From Bacteroidales bacterium (lineage in GTDB: Bacteria; Bacteroidota; Bacteroidia; Bacteroidales; UBA932), in contig JAFPWX010000019.1 of assembly GCA_017412645.1 (NCBI GenBank), positions 1-64,000 of the forward strand: a stretch of 64,000 bases of DNA, read 5' to 3'. Positions 1 through 8,870 of this stretch are shown here, piece after piece (within the stretch, counting starts at the first letter, position 1; every line of letters begins with the position of its first letter). The notes under the pieces are model-generated. The model worked only from the letters and a program-made list of their open reading frames with translations. It made no database searches and had not been told where the DNA came from. The translations under genes and the position numbers were made by a program.

Positions 1-1346
1 AGGCCATCGACCTGGTAGACGAGGCCGCAAGCAAGCTCCGTCTGGAGATGAACAGCGTGCCCGAGCCTATCGACATTCTGAACTCGCGCATACGCGAGCT
101 GGAGATCGAGAAGGAGGCCGTGAAGCGCGAAGGCGTCTCCCTAAAATCGGAAAAGATCGCCTCCGAACTCGCTGCCGCCCGCTCTGAAAGGGACGCCCTC
201 GAAGCCCGCTGGAACGCGGAAAAAGACACCCTCAAGCAGCTCCAGGACGAGCGTCTGGCCATTGAGCAGGCCGAGAACGAGGCCCGCATCGCCGAGCGCT
301 CGGGCGACTATGGAAAGGTTGCCGAACTGAGGTACGGCCGCATCGCCCAGGCACGAGCGCGCATCACCGAACTCGAGGCCAAGCAGGCCGCCGTGAAGAA
401 CCCCATCATGTCGGAGGCCGTTACCGCTGAAGACATCGCCGAAGTGGTGGCCCGCTGGACCGGCATCCCCGTGAACCGCATGCTGGAGAGCGAAAAGGAG
501 AAGCTGCTGCGCATGGAGGAGGCCCTTCACAAACGCGTCGTCGGGCAGGACAAGGCCGTCGCCGCAGTGTCCGACGCAGTCCGCCGCAGCCGTGCAGGCC
601 TCTCGAACGAGCACCGGCCGATTGGGTCGTTCCTCTTCCTGGGAAGCACGGGCGTAGGTAAGACCGAGCTGGCAAAGGCGCTGGCAGAGTTCCTCTTCAA
701 CGACGAGAGCATGATGACCCGAATCGATATGTCGGAATACCAGGAATCGCACACCGTGAGCCGTCTGATCGGCGCGCCTCCGGGATATGTGGGGTACGAT
801 GAAGGCGGCCAACTTACCGAGGCCGTGCGCCGCAAACCATACTCCGTGGTACTGCTGGACGAGATTGAAAAAGCTCACGCCGATGTGTTCAATATTCTCC
901 TGCAGGTGCTGGACGACGGGCGCCTTACGGACAACAAGGGCCGCACGGTGGACTTCAAGAACACCATCCTCATCATGACCTCGAACCTGAAGGAAGACGA
1001 ACTGCGGCTGCGCATGCGTCCGGAGTTCCTCAACCGTATCGACGAAACCGTTGTCTTCGACGCCCTTACGCCGGACAACATCCGGGAGATCGTGCGCATC
1101 CAGATGGGCATTCTGAAGAGCAAATTGGAAGCTGAGAACGTGGCCCTGAGCTACACTCCTGCCTTCGAGGACGCCATGGTGCGCGACGGTTACGACCCGG
1201 CTTTCGGCGCCCGTCCGGTGAAGCGGCTCATCCAGCGCGAACTGGTGAACCTGCTGGCCCGCGAGATCCTGGAAGGGAAGGTGAGCAAGAATTCCACCAT
1301 CGAGGTAGACTGGGCCGACGGCAAGACGGTGCTCCGGAATAAATAA
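1..1346 (+). CDS. clpB: ClpB disaggregase, 3' part (5' truncated by window edge)
   Basis: C-terminal 447 residues of the Hsp100 protein-disaggregating ATPase; the reading frame is open to the first base (frame 3), so the start lies outside the window. Visible parts: end of the first AAA+ domain, the coiled-coil M domain (rich in Glu/Arg/Ala), then the second AAA+ domain with Walker A GSTGVGKTELAKA, Walker B VVLLDEIEKAH, sensor 1 TSN and sensor 2 GARPVKR. It works with DnaK to resolubilise aggregates in the cytoplasm. Odd: the segment between sensor-1 TSNL and RPEFLNRIDE is only about nine residues, where ClpB relatives usually carry about 35. Convergent with aroC, two bases apart. Identity is certain from the motifs. 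Confidence 0.97.
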   Translation, partial: AIDLVDEAASKLRLEMNSVPEPIDILNSRIRELEIEKEAVKREGVSLKSEKIASELAAARSERDALEARWNAEKDTLKQLQDERLAIEQAENEARIAERSGDYGKVAELRYGRIAQARARITELEAKQAAVKNPIMSEAVTAEDIAEVVARWTGIPVNRMLESEKEKLLRMEEALHKRVVGQDKAVAAVSDAVRRSRAGLSNEHRPIGSFLFLGSTGVGKTELAKALAEFLFNDESMMTRIDMSEYQESHTVSRLIGAPPGYVGYDEGGQLTEAVRRKPYSVVLLDEIEKAHADVFNILLQVLDDGRLTDNKGRTVDFKNTILIMTSNLKEDELRLRMRPEFLNRIDETVVFDALTPDNIREIVRIQMGILKSKLEAENVALSYTPAFEDAMVRDGYDPAFGARPVKRLIQRELVNLLAREILEGKVSKNSTIEVDWADGKTVLRNK

Positions 1347-1348
1347 CC

Positions 1349-2437
1349 CTACAGCAAATCCGCCAGTACGATGGCGGTCATGGCCTCGACGATGACCGGG
1401 GTGCGGAGGGCGAAGCACACGTCGTGCTTGCCGTGGATCTGGAGGATTTCCGGCCGGCCTGTGGCGAAGTTCCAGGTGTTCTGCGGAGCGGCGATGCTGG
1501 AAGTGGGCTTCACGGCCACCCGGAAGATGATTGGGCCGCCGTTGGAGATGCCGCCATTGATGCCGCCGGCACCGTTCTTTGTCGGGCCTTCCGGGCCCCA
1601 TGGGTCGTTGTGCTGCGAACCCCTCATGCGAGAAGCGGCGAAGCCGTCGCCGAACTCGATGCCGCGTATTCCCGGAATGGCGAAGATGGCGTGCGAAAGC
1701 AGGCCTTCAAGGCTGTCCCAGAACGGTTCGCCATAACCGAGCGGCAGACCGTCCACCCGGCATTCGATGATGCCGCCCAGGGAATCTCCCGCCTTGGCGG
1801 TACTGTCCAGCAGGGCGTCCCATTTCGAACGGTCCCGCTCTCCGCCTATTTCCAGCAGTTCCGCATGAATCTCGATGTCGTGAGGGATGTAGCCGGGATC
1901 GGCCTGCTGCACCGGAGCCGCCGCCGGAGTCGCCGTTGCCGCACCATCCGCGCCCGCTCCGCCTTCCTCCTCATACCTGTCGTCCGGATCGGGATTGAAG
2001 CGCGCATGCAGGGCCTTTTTGGCTATCACTCCTGCTGCCACGATTGGCAGGGTAAGACGGCCGCTGAAATGACCTCCGCCGCGGGGATCGTTCGCGAAGT
2101 TGTACTTCACGTTGGCCACCATGTCTGCATGGCCGGGACGCGGCACGTCGTCGAACTTCAGGTAGTCCTGGCTCTCGAAATTGCTGTTCCAGAAGATTAT
2201 GGTGAGCGGCGAACCGGTGGTGTATCCGTTGTACGTGCCGCTGATGATCTTGGGCCTGTCCGCCTCCTTGCGGGGTGTGGTGCCCTTGCGGCCGGGAGCC
2301 CTGCGGGCTATGTCGGCGGCGAAATCCTCTTCGTCGATGGGGAGGTTTTCAGGAACTCCGTCGATGGTAACCCCTATTGCCGGGCCATGCGATTCGCCGA
2401 ATATGGTAACCTTGAAAAACTGTCCGAAACTGTCCAT
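1349..2437 (-). CDS. aroC: Chorismate synthase
   Basis: 362 residues. Converts 5-enolpyruvylshikimate-3-phosphate to chorismate, the last common step of aromatic amino-acid synthesis, using reduced FMN. Family motifs seen are GESHGPAIG near residue 14, RPGHADM, and [10 protein letters not shown]. Between VIAKKAL and the conserved LLEIGGE there is an extra low-complexity stretch rich in Ala, Pro, Gly and Glu of about 30 residues that ordinary AroC proteins lack. Divergent from sufB with a 56 bp spacer; a weak -7-like TATCTTCG lies on this strand at 2459-2466. aroB is also present at 52 kb but not linked. Confidence 0.96.
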   Translation of the reverse strand: MDSFGQFFKVTIFGESHGPAIGVTIDGVPENLPIDEEDFAADIARRAPGRKGTTPRKEADRPKIISGTYNGYTTGSPLTIIFWNSNFESQDYLKFDDVPRPGHADMVANVKYNFANDPRGGGHFSGRLTLPIVAAGVIAKKALHARFNPDPDDRYEEEGGAGADGAATATPAAAPVQQADPGYIPHDIEIHAELLEIGGERDRSKWDALLDSTAKAGDSLGGIIECRVDGLPLGYGEPFWDSLEGLLSHAIFAIPGIRGIEFGDGFAASRMRGSQHNDPWGPEGPTKNGAGGINGGISNGGPIIFRVAVKPTSSIAAPQNTWNFATGRPEILQIHGKHDVCFALRTPVIVEAMTAIVLADLL

Positions 2438-2458
2438 TTGCGCTTTCTCTAATCTCCG

Positions 2459-2466
2459 CGAAGATA
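2459..2466 (-). promoter_or_regulatory. Weak -7-like element for aroC
   Basis: TATCTTCG on the minus strand, one base off the TAnnTTTG consensus, 21 bases before the aroC ATG. No clear -33 TTG is seen. Confidence 0.35.
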
Positions 2467-2477
2467 GTAAAAATTAG

Positions 2478-2485
2478 TATATTTG
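2478..2485 (+). promoter_or_regulatory. Bacteroidota -7 element for the suf operon
   Basis: TATATTTG matches TAnnTTTG. Only eight bases separate it from the sufB ATG, so transcription should start at or within a few bases of the start codon; no Shine-Dalgarno sequence fits in between. Confidence 0.7.
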
Positions 2486-2493
2486 TAGTCCTT

Positions 2494-3948
2494 ATGGACG
2501 AACAGCAGTTACTGAAAGATATAGCCTCCAGGGAATACGGGGAAGGGTTCGAAACCAACATCCGCCAGGAATTCATTCCGAAAGGCCTCTCGGAGAGCAC
2601 CATACGGCTCATCTCTTCAAAAAAGGGTGAACCGCAGTGGCTGCTGGACTTCCGTCTGGACGCCTTCCGCAAATGGCAGCGCATGACCCCTCCCCGCTGG
2701 GGCCACCTGAGCCGTCTTCCCGAGATAGATTTCCAGGACATCATCTACTACGCCGCTCCGGTGCGGGACGAAGACCGTCCTACCGAAATCGACCCGGAAC
2801 TCGAGAAAACCTTCGACAAGCTCGGTATCCCGCTCCGGGAACGTGAGGCGCTTGCCGGCGTGAAACCCAAGAGCAGCGTTGCGGTCGACGCCGTCTTCGA
2901 CTCGGTGTCGGTGAGCACCACCTTCCGTCAGCATCTGGCGGAGAAGGGCATCATCTTCTGCAGTTTCGGCGAAGCCGTGCAGAACTATCCCGACCTGGTG
3001 CGCAAGTATCTGGCCACCGTGGTGCCCTCGGGCGACAACTTCTACGCCGCCCTCAACTCTGCCGTCTTCTCCGACGGATCGTTCTGCTACATCCCCAAGG
3101 GCGTCAAATGCCCCATGGACCTCAGCAGCTACTTCCGCATCAATGCGGCCGGCACCGGGCAGTTCGAACGCACCCTCATCGTGGCCGACGAAGGCTCGTC
3201 CCTGAGCTATATGGAGGGCTGTACCGCCCCCATGCGCGACACCAACCAGCTGCACGCGGCCGTGGTGGAGATAATTGTGGAGAAAGATGCCGATGTGCGC
3301 TACTCCACCGTCCAGAACTGGTATCCCGGCGACAAGGAGGGCCGCGGCGGCATCCTCAACCTCGTCACCAAGAGGGGCCTCTGCAAGGAAGGCGCGCATC
3401 TCAGCTGGACCCAGGTGGAAACGGGGTCGGCCATCACCTGGAAATACCCCTCCACCATCCTGCAGGGAGACAACAGCACCTCTGAATTCTACTCGGTCGC
3501 CCTCACCAACAACTGGCAGCAGGCCGACACCGGCACCAAAATGATACACGTGGGCCGTAATACCCGCAGCCGCATCGTCTCCAAAGGTATCTCCGCCGGC
3601 CACTCGGACAATTCCTACCGTGGCCTGGTGCGTGTCATGCCCGGAGCCGAAAACGCCCGCAACTACAGCGAATGCGACTCCCTGCTGCTCGGCAGCAACT
3701 GCGGCGCCCACACCTTCCCGGTAATCCGCAGCCAGAACGCTACGGCCCAGGTCGAACACGAAGCCACCACCTCCAAAATCAGTGAAGACCAGCTCTTCTA
3801 CTGCAACCAGAGAGGCATCTCTCCGGAAGAGGCCACCGCCCTCATCGTCGGCGGTTACGCTAAAGAGGTGCTCTCCCGTCTGCCCATGGAGTTCGCGGTG
3901 GAGGCCAAAAAATTACTTTCTGTCAATCTCGAAGGAGCAATAGGATGA
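2494..3948 (+). CDS. sufB: Fe-S cluster assembly scaffold protein SufB
   Basis: 484 residues, the usual length for SufB. It is the main scaffold of the SUF iron-sulphur assembly complex (SufB with SufC and SufD) in the cytoplasm. The conserved C-terminal beta-helix region is intact, with [15 protein letters not shown] and [13 protein letters not shown] followed by the GAHTFP and EHEATTSK stretches typical of SufB. The start is set by ATG immediately after the promoter. The stop overlaps the sufC start (ATGA), implying translational coupling. Confidence 0.97.
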   Translation: MDEQQLLKDIASREYGEGFETNIRQEFIPKGLSESTIRLISSKKGEPQWLLDFRLDAFRKWQRMTPPRWGHLSRLPEIDFQDIIYYAAPVRDEDRPTEIDPELEKTFDKLGIPLREREALAGVKPKSSVAVDAVFDSVSVSTTFRQHLAEKGIIFCSFGEAVQNYPDLVRKYLATVVPSGDNFYAALNSAVFSDGSFCYIPKGVKCPMDLSSYFRINAAGTGQFERTLIVADEGSSLSYMEGCTAPMRDTNQLHAAVVEIIVEKDADVRYSTVQNWYPGDKEGRGGILNLVTKRGLCKEGAHLSWTQVETGSAITWKYPSTILQGDNSTSEFYSVALTNNWQQADTGTKMIHVGRNTRSRIVSKGISAGHSDNSYRGLVRVMPGAENARNYSECDSLLLGSNCGAHTFPVIRSQNATAQVEHEATTSKISEDQLFYCNQRGISPEEATALIVGGYAKEVLSRLPMEFAVEAKKLLSVNLEGAIG

Positions 3949-4688
3949 ACATACTGGAAATCAACAATCTGCACGCAAGCGTCGAAGGAAAGGAAATCCT
4001 CCGCGGCGTAAGTCTGACCGTCCCCGAAGGGGAAGTGCATGCCCTCATGGGGCCCAACGGAGCCGGCAAGAGCACCCTCTCCGCCGTGCTCACAGGCCGT
4101 CCCGGCTACACCGTAACCGAAGGCAGCGTTCTCTACCGCGGACAGGATCTGCTCGCGCTCAAACCGGAAGAACGCTCCTGGGCAGGGCTGTTCCTGAGTT
4201 TCCAGTATCCCATCGAGATCCCCGGAGTGAGCATCAGCGCCTTTATGAAGGCTGCGGTGGACGCCCGCCGCAAGGCCGCCGGCAAAGCTACCCTCTCCGC
4301 CGCGGAGTACCTTCGCCTCCTCAATGAAAAAATGGCCTTCGTGGGAATGAAGCCGGAATTCGCAAAGCGTGAGGTGAACGTAGGCTTCAGCGGAGGAGAG
4401 AAGAAGCGCTGCGAAATCTTCCAGATGGCAATGCTGGACCCGGCTCTCAGCATCCTTGACGAGACCGACAGCGGCCTCGACGTAGACGCCCTCAAGACCG
4501 TGGCCGACGGAGTGAACGCCCTGCGCGGTCCGCAGAAATCCGCCCTCGTGATCACCCACTACAAGCGTCTGCTCGAGATGGTGGTCCCCGACCGCGTGCA
4601 CGTGCTCAAGGCCGGAAGCATCGTGGCCGAAGGCGGCTTCGAGCTGGTGGAACAGATAGAAAACGAAGGCTACGACAGTATCAGATGA
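3945..4688 (+). CDS. sufC: SUF ATPase SufC
   Basis: 247-residue ABC-type ATPase that powers conformational change of the SufBCD scaffold; soluble, not a transporter. Walker [10 protein letters not shown] near residue 36, ABC signature [10 protein letters not shown], and a Walker B that reads [16 protein letters not shown], the D-E-T-D-S-G form characteristic of SufC. It overlaps sufB and sufD by ATGA at both ends. Confidence 0.97.
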   Translation: MNILEINNLHASVEGKEILRGVSLTVPEGEVHALMGPNGAGKSTLSAVLTGRPGYTVTEGSVLYRGQDLLALKPEERSWAGLFLSFQYPIEIPGVSISAFMKAAVDARRKAAGKATLSAAEYLRLLNEKMAFVGMKPEFAKREVNVGFSGGEKKRCEIFQMAMLDPALSILDETDSGLDVDALKTVADGVNALRGPQKSALVITHYKRLLEMVVPDRVHVLKAGSIVAEGGFELVEQIENEGYDSIR

Positions 4689-5275
4689 ACAGGATCTACA
4701 TAGCAGGCATTGACGAGATTCCGCAGCGTTGCACCCTCGAGGACAACGATCTGCTGCAGATCACAATCGTCTGTCCTCCCGGCTACAGCAGCGACATCAA
4801 TTTCGCGATCGACCTGCTGCGCCCGGGGGTCCAGCTGGACCTTGCCGGCCTGTACTTCTGCACCCGCGGCGAGCGTCAGAACTTCAATATCACCGTCCGT
4901 CACATGGTTGGTGGCGCCACTTCGCACCAGCTCTTCAAGGGCATCCTCGGCCAGGGCGGAAGCGCGGTGTTTGACGGTCTCATCCACGTTGCGCCCGGAG
5001 CCGGGCAGACGGTAGCGACCCAGCAGAACCACAGCATCCTGCTGGATTCGGCCAGCTCCTCGGAAACGCACCCGCAGCTGGAGATTTATGCCGACGACGT
5101 CGAGTGCAGCCATGGCGCCACCGTCGGAGCCCTGAATGAAGACGAACTCTTCTACCTCCGCAGCCGCGGTATCCCGGAAGACGAAGCCCGCCGTATGCAG
5201 ATACTGTCGTTCCTCTCGCCTGTGCTGAACCGTCTTCCGGAAGACAAACAGAAGTTCCTCCTCGACCGCCTATGA
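4685..5275 (+). CDS. sufD: Short SufD-like Fe-S assembly protein
   Basis: 196 residues, under half the length usual for SufD (about 420-450). What is present corresponds to the C-terminal beta-helix core: VRHMVGGATSHQLFKGIL, a GSAVFDGLIHVAPGA stretch, HPQLEIYADDVECSHGATVG and the DELFYLRSRGI helix, which carry the SufD/SufB signature. The N-terminal helical domain is absent, and no upstream in-frame extension is possible because the start overlaps the sufC stop (ATGA). The gene's position in the operon and intact core argue that it is a functional mini-SufD and not a pseudogene, but function is inferred. No sufS or sufE follows. Confidence 0.88.
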   Translation: MNRIYIAGIDEIPQRCTLEDNDLLQITIVCPPGYSSDINFAIDLLRPGVQLDLAGLYFCTRGERQNFNITVRHMVGGATSHQLFKGILGQGGSAVFDGLIHVAPGAGQTVATQQNHSILLDSASSSETHPQLEIYADDVECSHGATVGALNEDELFYLRSRGIPEDEARRMQILSFLSPVLNRLPEDKQKFLLDRL

Positions 5276-6132
5276 CCGTCTATCCGAACGTCAAGCTGAA
5301 TCTCGGTCTCCGGGTGCTGGGAAAGCGTCCGGACGGCTATCATGAGCTTCAGACGGCGTTCGTGCCATGTTACGCGTTTTCGGACTGTCTGGAGATAGTG
5401 CCGGCTTCCGGTTTTGAGATCGATGTCTTTGGTCCGGAATACAGCGGCTGGGATCCTTCGGAAGACCTCAGCGCCCGCGCCTGGAGGCTGCTTCGGGCCG
5501 ATTTCGGCATCCCGCCGGTCCGGATTTCCCTGGAGAAGCGTTCCCCGGTGGGGGCAGGTCTCGGCGGCGGTTCGGCCGACGGCGCCTTCGCTCTGGCAGC
5601 GCTTAACGAGATGTTCTCGCTAGGCCTTCCCAAAGAGCGCCTGGCGGAATATGCCGCGCAGCTCGGCTCGGACTGCGCGTTCTTCGTCTACAACTTCCCC
5701 ATGTTCGGCAGCGGCCGCGGCGAAGTGCTGGAGCCCCTGCGCCTGCCTTTGGACGGCTACCGTTTCGAGGTGGCGGTTCCGGAAGGAGTTCACGTCTCCA
5801 CCCGTGAGGCCTACGAAGGACTGCGGTGTCAAAATGGGGCGAAAATGCTCCACCCCCCCGGCGAAAAGGGAGGGGGGTGTGACGAAAACGGCCAAAAATG
5901 CGACCGCCCCCCGGTTGATCTGCGGACGATTTTGACCGAAACCCCGATCGAACGCTGGAAAGACGTTGTGGTGAACGACTTCGAGGCCTCCGTCTTCAAG
6001 ACATATCCGGCTATCGCGGAGCTGAAGGAAGAATTCTACCGTAAAGGTGCCGTGTACGCCGCCATGTCGGGCTCCGGCTCGGCCGTCTTCGGCATCTTCC
6101 GCGACAAAGCGACTAAGGAGGACGCCCGATGA
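5272..6132 (+). CDS. ispE: 4-diphosphocytidyl-2-C-methyl-D-erythritol kinase
   Basis: 286 residues, GHMP kinase family; phosphorylates CDP-methylerythritol in the non-mevalonate isoprenoid pathway. The N-terminal YPNVKLNLGLRVLGKRPDGYHEL, the ATP-binding SPVGAGLGGGSADGA and the C-terminal MSGSGSAVFGIF motifs are intact. Between GLR and TILTETP it carries an in-frame insertion of 26 codons (about residues 186-211), a copy of the palindromic repeat described separately. Start overlaps the sufD stop (ATGA) and the stop overlaps the next gene (ATGA), so the whole suf-ispE-DUF5686 run is one operon. Confidence 0.95.
   Translation: MTVYPNVKLNLGLRVLGKRPDGYHELQTAFVPCYAFSDCLEIVPASGFEIDVFGPEYSGWDPSEDLSARAWRLLRADFGIPPVRISLEKRSPVGAGLGGGSADGAFALAALNEMFSLGLPKERLAEYAAQLGSDCAFFVYNFPMFGSGRGEVLEPLRLPLDGYRFEVAVPEGVHVSTREAYEGLRCQNGAKMLHPPGEKGGGCDENGQKCDRPPVDLRTILTETPIERWKDVVVNDFEASVFKTYPAIAELKEEFYRKGAVYAAMSGSGSAVFGIFRDKATKEDAR
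5827..5904 (+). repeat. In-frame palindromic element R1, copy a (in ispE)
   Basis: 78 bp, exactly 26 codons. It has a C-rich/G-rich hairpin core (CCACCCCCCC against GGGAGGGGGGTG) flanked by two related units: CAAAATGGGGCGAAAATG on the left and GAAAACGGCCAAAAATG on the right. Translated in the ispE frame it begins QNGAKMLHPPGEKGG, alignable with the QKxPKMxxPPSxNGG peptide encoded by the other copies. Confidence 0.8.
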
Positions 6133-8672
6133 GACCCGCGGCAACATTCAAACGTCTCGTGCTGGCAGTGTTGCTTCTTCTGGCTGCCACGTCGCTGTCG
6201 GCCCAGACCACCAAAGTTCGCGGCCGGGTGACCGACGAATCGGGGGAGGGTGTTCCGTTCGTTGCTGTCTTCTTTGAAGGCACTACCGTCGGCATCACCA
6301 CGGACCTCGAAGGCTGGTACAGCCTCGAAAACCGCAATCTCTCCGACACCCGTCTCACCGCCCAGCTGCTGGGCTACGACACCGTCACCAAAACCATACG
6401 CCCCGGGCAGTTCTCCACGGTCAACTTTACCCTGCATCTGTCCGACAACCGTCTGGCCGAAGCGCACGTGAAGGCCGACAACAAAAAGGCCCGAGAGCTG
6501 CTGGACAACATCAACGCCCGCCGAAGCCGCAACAATCCCGACTCCCACGAGAAGTATAAGGTGAAGGTCTACAACAAGATGGAGCTGGACCTCACTAACC
6601 CCGAAACGCAGCTTCAGGGGGCGGTGCTCCGGAAAAAGTTCGGCTTCGTGTTCGACTACGTGGACACCTCGTCGGTGAGCGGTATTCCCTATCTGCCGGT
6701 GATGATTTCCGAAACCGTGGCGGAAAAGGAGCACACTTCGAACCCAGAGGTGAACTCCGAACGCATCGAGGCGAACCAGATCAGCGGCGTGAATCCGGAC
6801 ATGAACCTGCTTAGCCAGTTCACCGGAAGCATGCACCTGAAGCTGAACTTCTACAAAGACTTCATCAACGCCTTCGACGTGCAGTTCCCGTCGCCCATCA
6901 TGCCGTCGGCCCTCCTCTACTACAACTACTATATCATTGATACAGTGCAAGTTGAGGGCCGCAAGACGCTGGTGGTGCGCTACCATCCAAAGCCGCTGGT
7001 GTCTACCCCGACCTTCGACGGAGAGATGCGTATCGACGCGGAGGATTTCGCTTTGCGGAGCATCCACGCCACCATGCAGAACGCGGTGAACGTGAACTGG
7101 CTGCGCGACTTCGTGGTGGACGCGTCCTACCAGCGCATGCCGGACTCCACCTGGTTCTACAAGTCCGACGGCTTCTACGCCGATTTCAGCATGACGATGC
7201 GCGACTCGTCCAAGATACTGTCGTTCATCGGAAAACGTTCTCTGAACTACGACGTTCCGACCTTCGACTTCGTGCCCACGGTGCGCAGTTCCGACGCCCC
7301 TGTGAAGGTCGCTCTCGACGCCGGGCATATGGACGACGCCTACTGGCAGAGCGTGCGGCCGTCGCCCCTTACTGAAAAGGAGAAAGACGTGTACAAGATG
7401 GTGGAAGAGGTGAAGGACCTGCCCATCTACCGCGACCTGTATTCGATAATCTGGATGTTCGCCACCGACTACTGGGACTTCGGTAAGGTCGGCCTCGGCC
7501 CGTTCTTTAAGATAATCAGTTACAACGACCTTGAAGGATGGCGGCCGCAGCTTGGATTGCGCACCTCATCAAAAGAGTTCAGCCAGAAAGACCGCTTCAC
7601 GGTTTACGCGGCTTACGGTACCACGGATAACCATTTCAAGGGTGGCGTCACCTGGGAGCATCTGTTCAGCCGCGAGCCATGGATAAAGATCGACTTCAGG
7701 GTGAAGCACGACGTCTTCCAGATCGGCGCGGGCGACAACGCGCTCACAGAGGGCAACATGTTCGCCAGCATGTTCGGCGGTTCGCACGGCACGCGTCCCT
7801 GCTACCAGACGGAATACCGCACCTGCCTCGACCGCGAGGTCACGCCTTCGTTCAGCTACGGGGTATTGGCGCGCGCGGTGCGTTATTATAATACGGGAGA
7901 TTTATTCGTTCCGATGACGGCGCCCGACGGGACCATCATCCCGAGCGTGGCAGTGAACCAGATCAAGCTCTCGGCCCGCTTCTCGAAGGAGGAAACCTGG
8001 AACAAGGGGTATTTCCTCCGCCGCAGCATCCACACCAAGTGGCCGGCGGTAGAACTGAGCCTCACCGGAGGTATTCCCGGCCTGCGTACGGGCGATGTGG
8101 GCTACCTGGAGCCGGCGATCGCGTTCCACTGGAAGCTCCGCACTCCGCCCTTCGGCATGAGTAATATCTGGGCAGACGCCGGCACCATCATCGGCCAGGT
8201 GCCGTACCCGCTGCTGCATGTGCACGAGGGAAACAGCACCCAGCTCATCAACAAGCAGAGCTTCAGCTGCCTGGATTTCTTCGAATTTGCGTCCGACACC
8301 TGGGTTAGCCTGTTCTGGTACCACACCCTGGGCGGGTATATTTTCGGAAAGATTCCTCTGATTCGCAAGTTGGGCCTTCGCGAAGAGCTTTCGCTTCGCG
8401 CCACCTGGGGCCAGCTTTCAGAAAAGAACGACGGCAACCCGGCGCACTTCGGCGGCAATCCGGCCGCAGTGCCCGCGCCGATGATTTTCCCGAAGGTTTA
8501 CGGGTCCACTGATTACATGAGTTCGTTCGGCCGTACGCCCTACGTCGAGGCCGGCATAGGCGTAAGCAACATCTTCCGCTTCCTGCGCTTCGACTGCTTC
8601 TGGCGCCTAACCTACCGTGACGACCCGGCCCGCAACTTCGCCTGGAATATAGGGGCGGAGTTCAGGTTCTAG
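6129..8672 (+). CDS. DUF5686/carboxypeptidase-regulatory-like outer-membrane protein
   Basis: 847 residues. Signal peptide of about 25 residues ending LSAQ, then a carboxypeptidase-D-regulatory-like beta-sandwich (about residues 28-115, VRGRVTDESGEGVPFVAVF...) of the type that precedes TonB-dependent receptors, then a long C-terminal region resembling the DUF5686 beta-barrel family and ending in the aromatic FRF typical of outer-membrane proteins. The role of the family is not established. Translationally coupled to ispE by ATGA overlap, which is unusual pairing for an envelope protein; probably just the end of the operon. No plug or TonB box is recognised. Confidence 0.85.
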   Translation: MRPAATFKRLVLAVLLLLAATSLSAQTTKVRGRVTDESGEGVPFVAVFFEGTTVGITTDLEGWYSLENRNLSDTRLTAQLLGYDTVTKTIRPGQFSTVNFTLHLSDNRLAEAHVKADNKKARELLDNINARRSRNNPDSHEKYKVKVYNKMELDLTNPETQLQGAVLRKKFGFVFDYVDTSSVSGIPYLPVMISETVAEKEHTSNPEVNSERIEANQISGVNPDMNLLSQFTGSMHLKLNFYKDFINAFDVQFPSPIMPSALLYYNYYIIDTVQVEGRKTLVVRYHPKPLVSTPTFDGEMRIDAEDFALRSIHATMQNAVNVNWLRDFVVDASYQRMPDSTWFYKSDGFYADFSMTMRDSSKILSFIGKRSLNYDVPTFDFVPTVRSSDAPVKVALDAGHMDDAYWQSVRPSPLTEKEKDVYKMVEEVKDLPIYRDLYSIIWMFATDYWDFGKVGLGPFFKIISYNDLEGWRPQLGLRTSSKEFSQKDRFTVYAAYGTTDNHFKGGVTWEHLFSREPWIKIDFRVKHDVFQIGAGDNALTEGNMFASMFGGSHGTRPCYQTEYRTCLDREVTPSFSYGVLARAVRYYNTGDLFVPMTAPDGTIIPSVAVNQIKLSARFSKEETWNKGYFLRRSIHTKWPAVELSLTGGIPGLRTGDVGYLEPAIAFHWKLRTPPFGMSNIWADAGTIIGQVPYPLLHVHEGNSTQLINKQSFSCLDFFEFASDTWVSLFWYHTLGGYIFGKIPLIRKLGLREELSLRATWGQLSEKNDGNPAHFGGNPAAVPAPMIFPKVYGSTDYMSSFGRTPYVEAGIGVSNIFRFLRFDCFWRLTYRDDPARNFAWNIGAEFRF

Positions 8673-8698
8673 CTACACTCCGTTCCGCTAGAACCCCA

Positions 8699-8866
8699 GT
8701 CCTGGCTTCGCCAGTCCTGCTTCTCTCCCCCCAGTTTGCTTTGCAAACAGCCCCCCAGGGGGCATGCACCGGCTGTCGCTTCGCTTTCGCCGGGCGGCTT
8801 CCGGTCGTCGCATCGCTCCTCCCTCTCGCCGCGGCGCTGATGCGCCGTCGCTTCGCTCTGAGTCCG
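8699..8866 (+). repeat. Structured GC-rich repeat R2, copy a (intergenic)
   Basis: Occupies the convergent gap between the DUF5686 gene and the OB/TonB-C gene. It is a chain of short hairpins: CTGGC-TTC-GCCAG, GTTTGC-TTT-GCAAAC, GCCCCC/GGGGGC and GGCGC-TGAT-GCGCC. Positions 8791-8840 are identical over 50 bases to 47846-47895 inside the U32 peptidase gene. It ends in a run of T at 8866-8872 and may also act as a terminator. Confidence 0.85.
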
Positions 8867-8870
8867 TTTT

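Noticed and set aside
1424..2452. Open frame of 342 codons opposite aroC
   Set aside because: Shadow of a GC-rich gene; aroC on the other strand is unambiguous.
8673..8870. A short gene in the gap before the OB/TonB-C gene
   Set aside because: No start with credible codon pattern; the sequence is the R2 repeat.
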